Source: Bacteroidales bacterium UBA1458
Lineage (GTDB): Bacteria; Bacteroidota; Bacteroidia; Bacteroidales; VadinHA17
Assembly: GCA_002325785.1 (NCBI GenBank)
Contig: DCSU01000073.1
Span: forward strand, 1-6,001
Direction: 5' to 3'
DNA length: 6,001 nt
This document shows, piece by piece, positions 5,891-6,001 of this stretch. Under the pieces are notes generated by a model. That model was given only the letters and a program-made list of their open reading frames with translations. It was not told the origin of the DNA and ran no database searches. Positions within the stretch are counted from its first letter, which is position 1. The number at the start of each line of letters is the position of its first letter. The position numbers and the translations under genes are program-made.

Positions 5891-6001
5891 TTAATTGGCA
5901 AATATAGCATTTCCGCAATCGATATAAGTAAAATGTCCTGCCCGCACTTTTACAGCGGTGCCCCATCCGGGAGGCAAAATATCAATATATTTACACTTCA
6001 T
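5891..6001 (-). other. 36-codon open frame at the right edge, possibly a partial gene
   Basis: Read leftward from the last base, the frame begins ATG AAG TGT and runs 36 codons to a TAA at 5893-5891, containing ILPPGWGTAVKV and HFTYIDCGNAIFAN. It could be the C-terminus of a gene entering from outside the window, a small protein or upstream ORF, or chance. It is in frame with the sigma gene, separated by TAA and three codons, and its last codons contain the sigma -7 box. I do not recognise it. Confidence 0.2.
5899..5906 (-). promoter_or_regulatory. exact Bacteroidota -7 box (TATATTTG) of the sigma factor gene
   Basis: The minus strand reads TATATTTG, an exact match to TAnnTTTG, the -7 element recognised by the primary Bacteroidota sigma factor. 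The inferred transcription start is near 5893, leaving about a 12-nt leader before the TTG codon at 5881. No good TTG -33 element is visible 19 bp upstream (the region reads TTTTACTT), so the promoter may be weak or activator-dependent. Confidence 0.55.

Overview
The window looks like a chromosomal segment of a Bacteroidota bacterium, probably of the Bacteroidales/Marinilabiliales type. The evidence is an exact Bacteroidota-type -7 box (TATATTTG, fitting TAnnTTTG) before the sigma gene, A-rich leaders in place of strong Shine-Dalgarno sites, an ECF sigma factor with the C-terminal signature usual for that phylum, a Bacteroidota-style 'short cytosolic domain - one membrane helix - periplasmic TPR' protein, and a double-glycine leader peptide with an LSxxEMxxIxGG motif. 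The species cannot be named from the sequence.

Layout, left to right. Bases 1-148 are non-coding. They hold two short arrays of 7-bp repeats and a strong rho-independent terminator that closes a leftward operon. That operon (minus strand) encodes a TPR membrane protein resembling an anti-sigma factor (993-1739), followed 28 nt later by a sensorless histidine kinase (149-964) whose phospho-acceptor His is intact but whose ATP-binding glycines are largely replaced. Bases 1740-1931 have no gene, only a candidate promoter for the operon and two small hairpins. A 45-residue double-glycine leader peptide gene lies on the minus strand at 1932-2069. A 213-bp AT-rich divergent regulatory region (2070-2282) carries a T8A8 palindrome and a nested inverted repeat. 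Rightward from it runs a 1017-residue secreted and membrane-anchored TPR-CHAT protease (2283-5336) with an intact His/Cys dyad. It converges on, and overlaps by 22 bp, an ECF sigma factor gene (minus, 5315-5881) that starts at TTG just below an exact -7 box. A 36-codon open frame of unknown meaning runs from the right window edge to 5891.

Working model (inference). Sigma factor, single-pass anti-sigma-like TPR protein, extracytoplasmic TPR-CHAT protease and a small GG-leader peptide form one regulatory cassette. The parallel is the type III-E CRISPR case, where the TPR-CHAT protease Csx29 cleaves Csx30 and frees a sigma factor. Here no CRISPR component is visible, and the protease appears to face the periplasm, the same side as the TPR half of the anti-sigma candidate. 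The GG peptide is a candidate substrate, signal or output. None of these links is demonstrated by the sequence alone.
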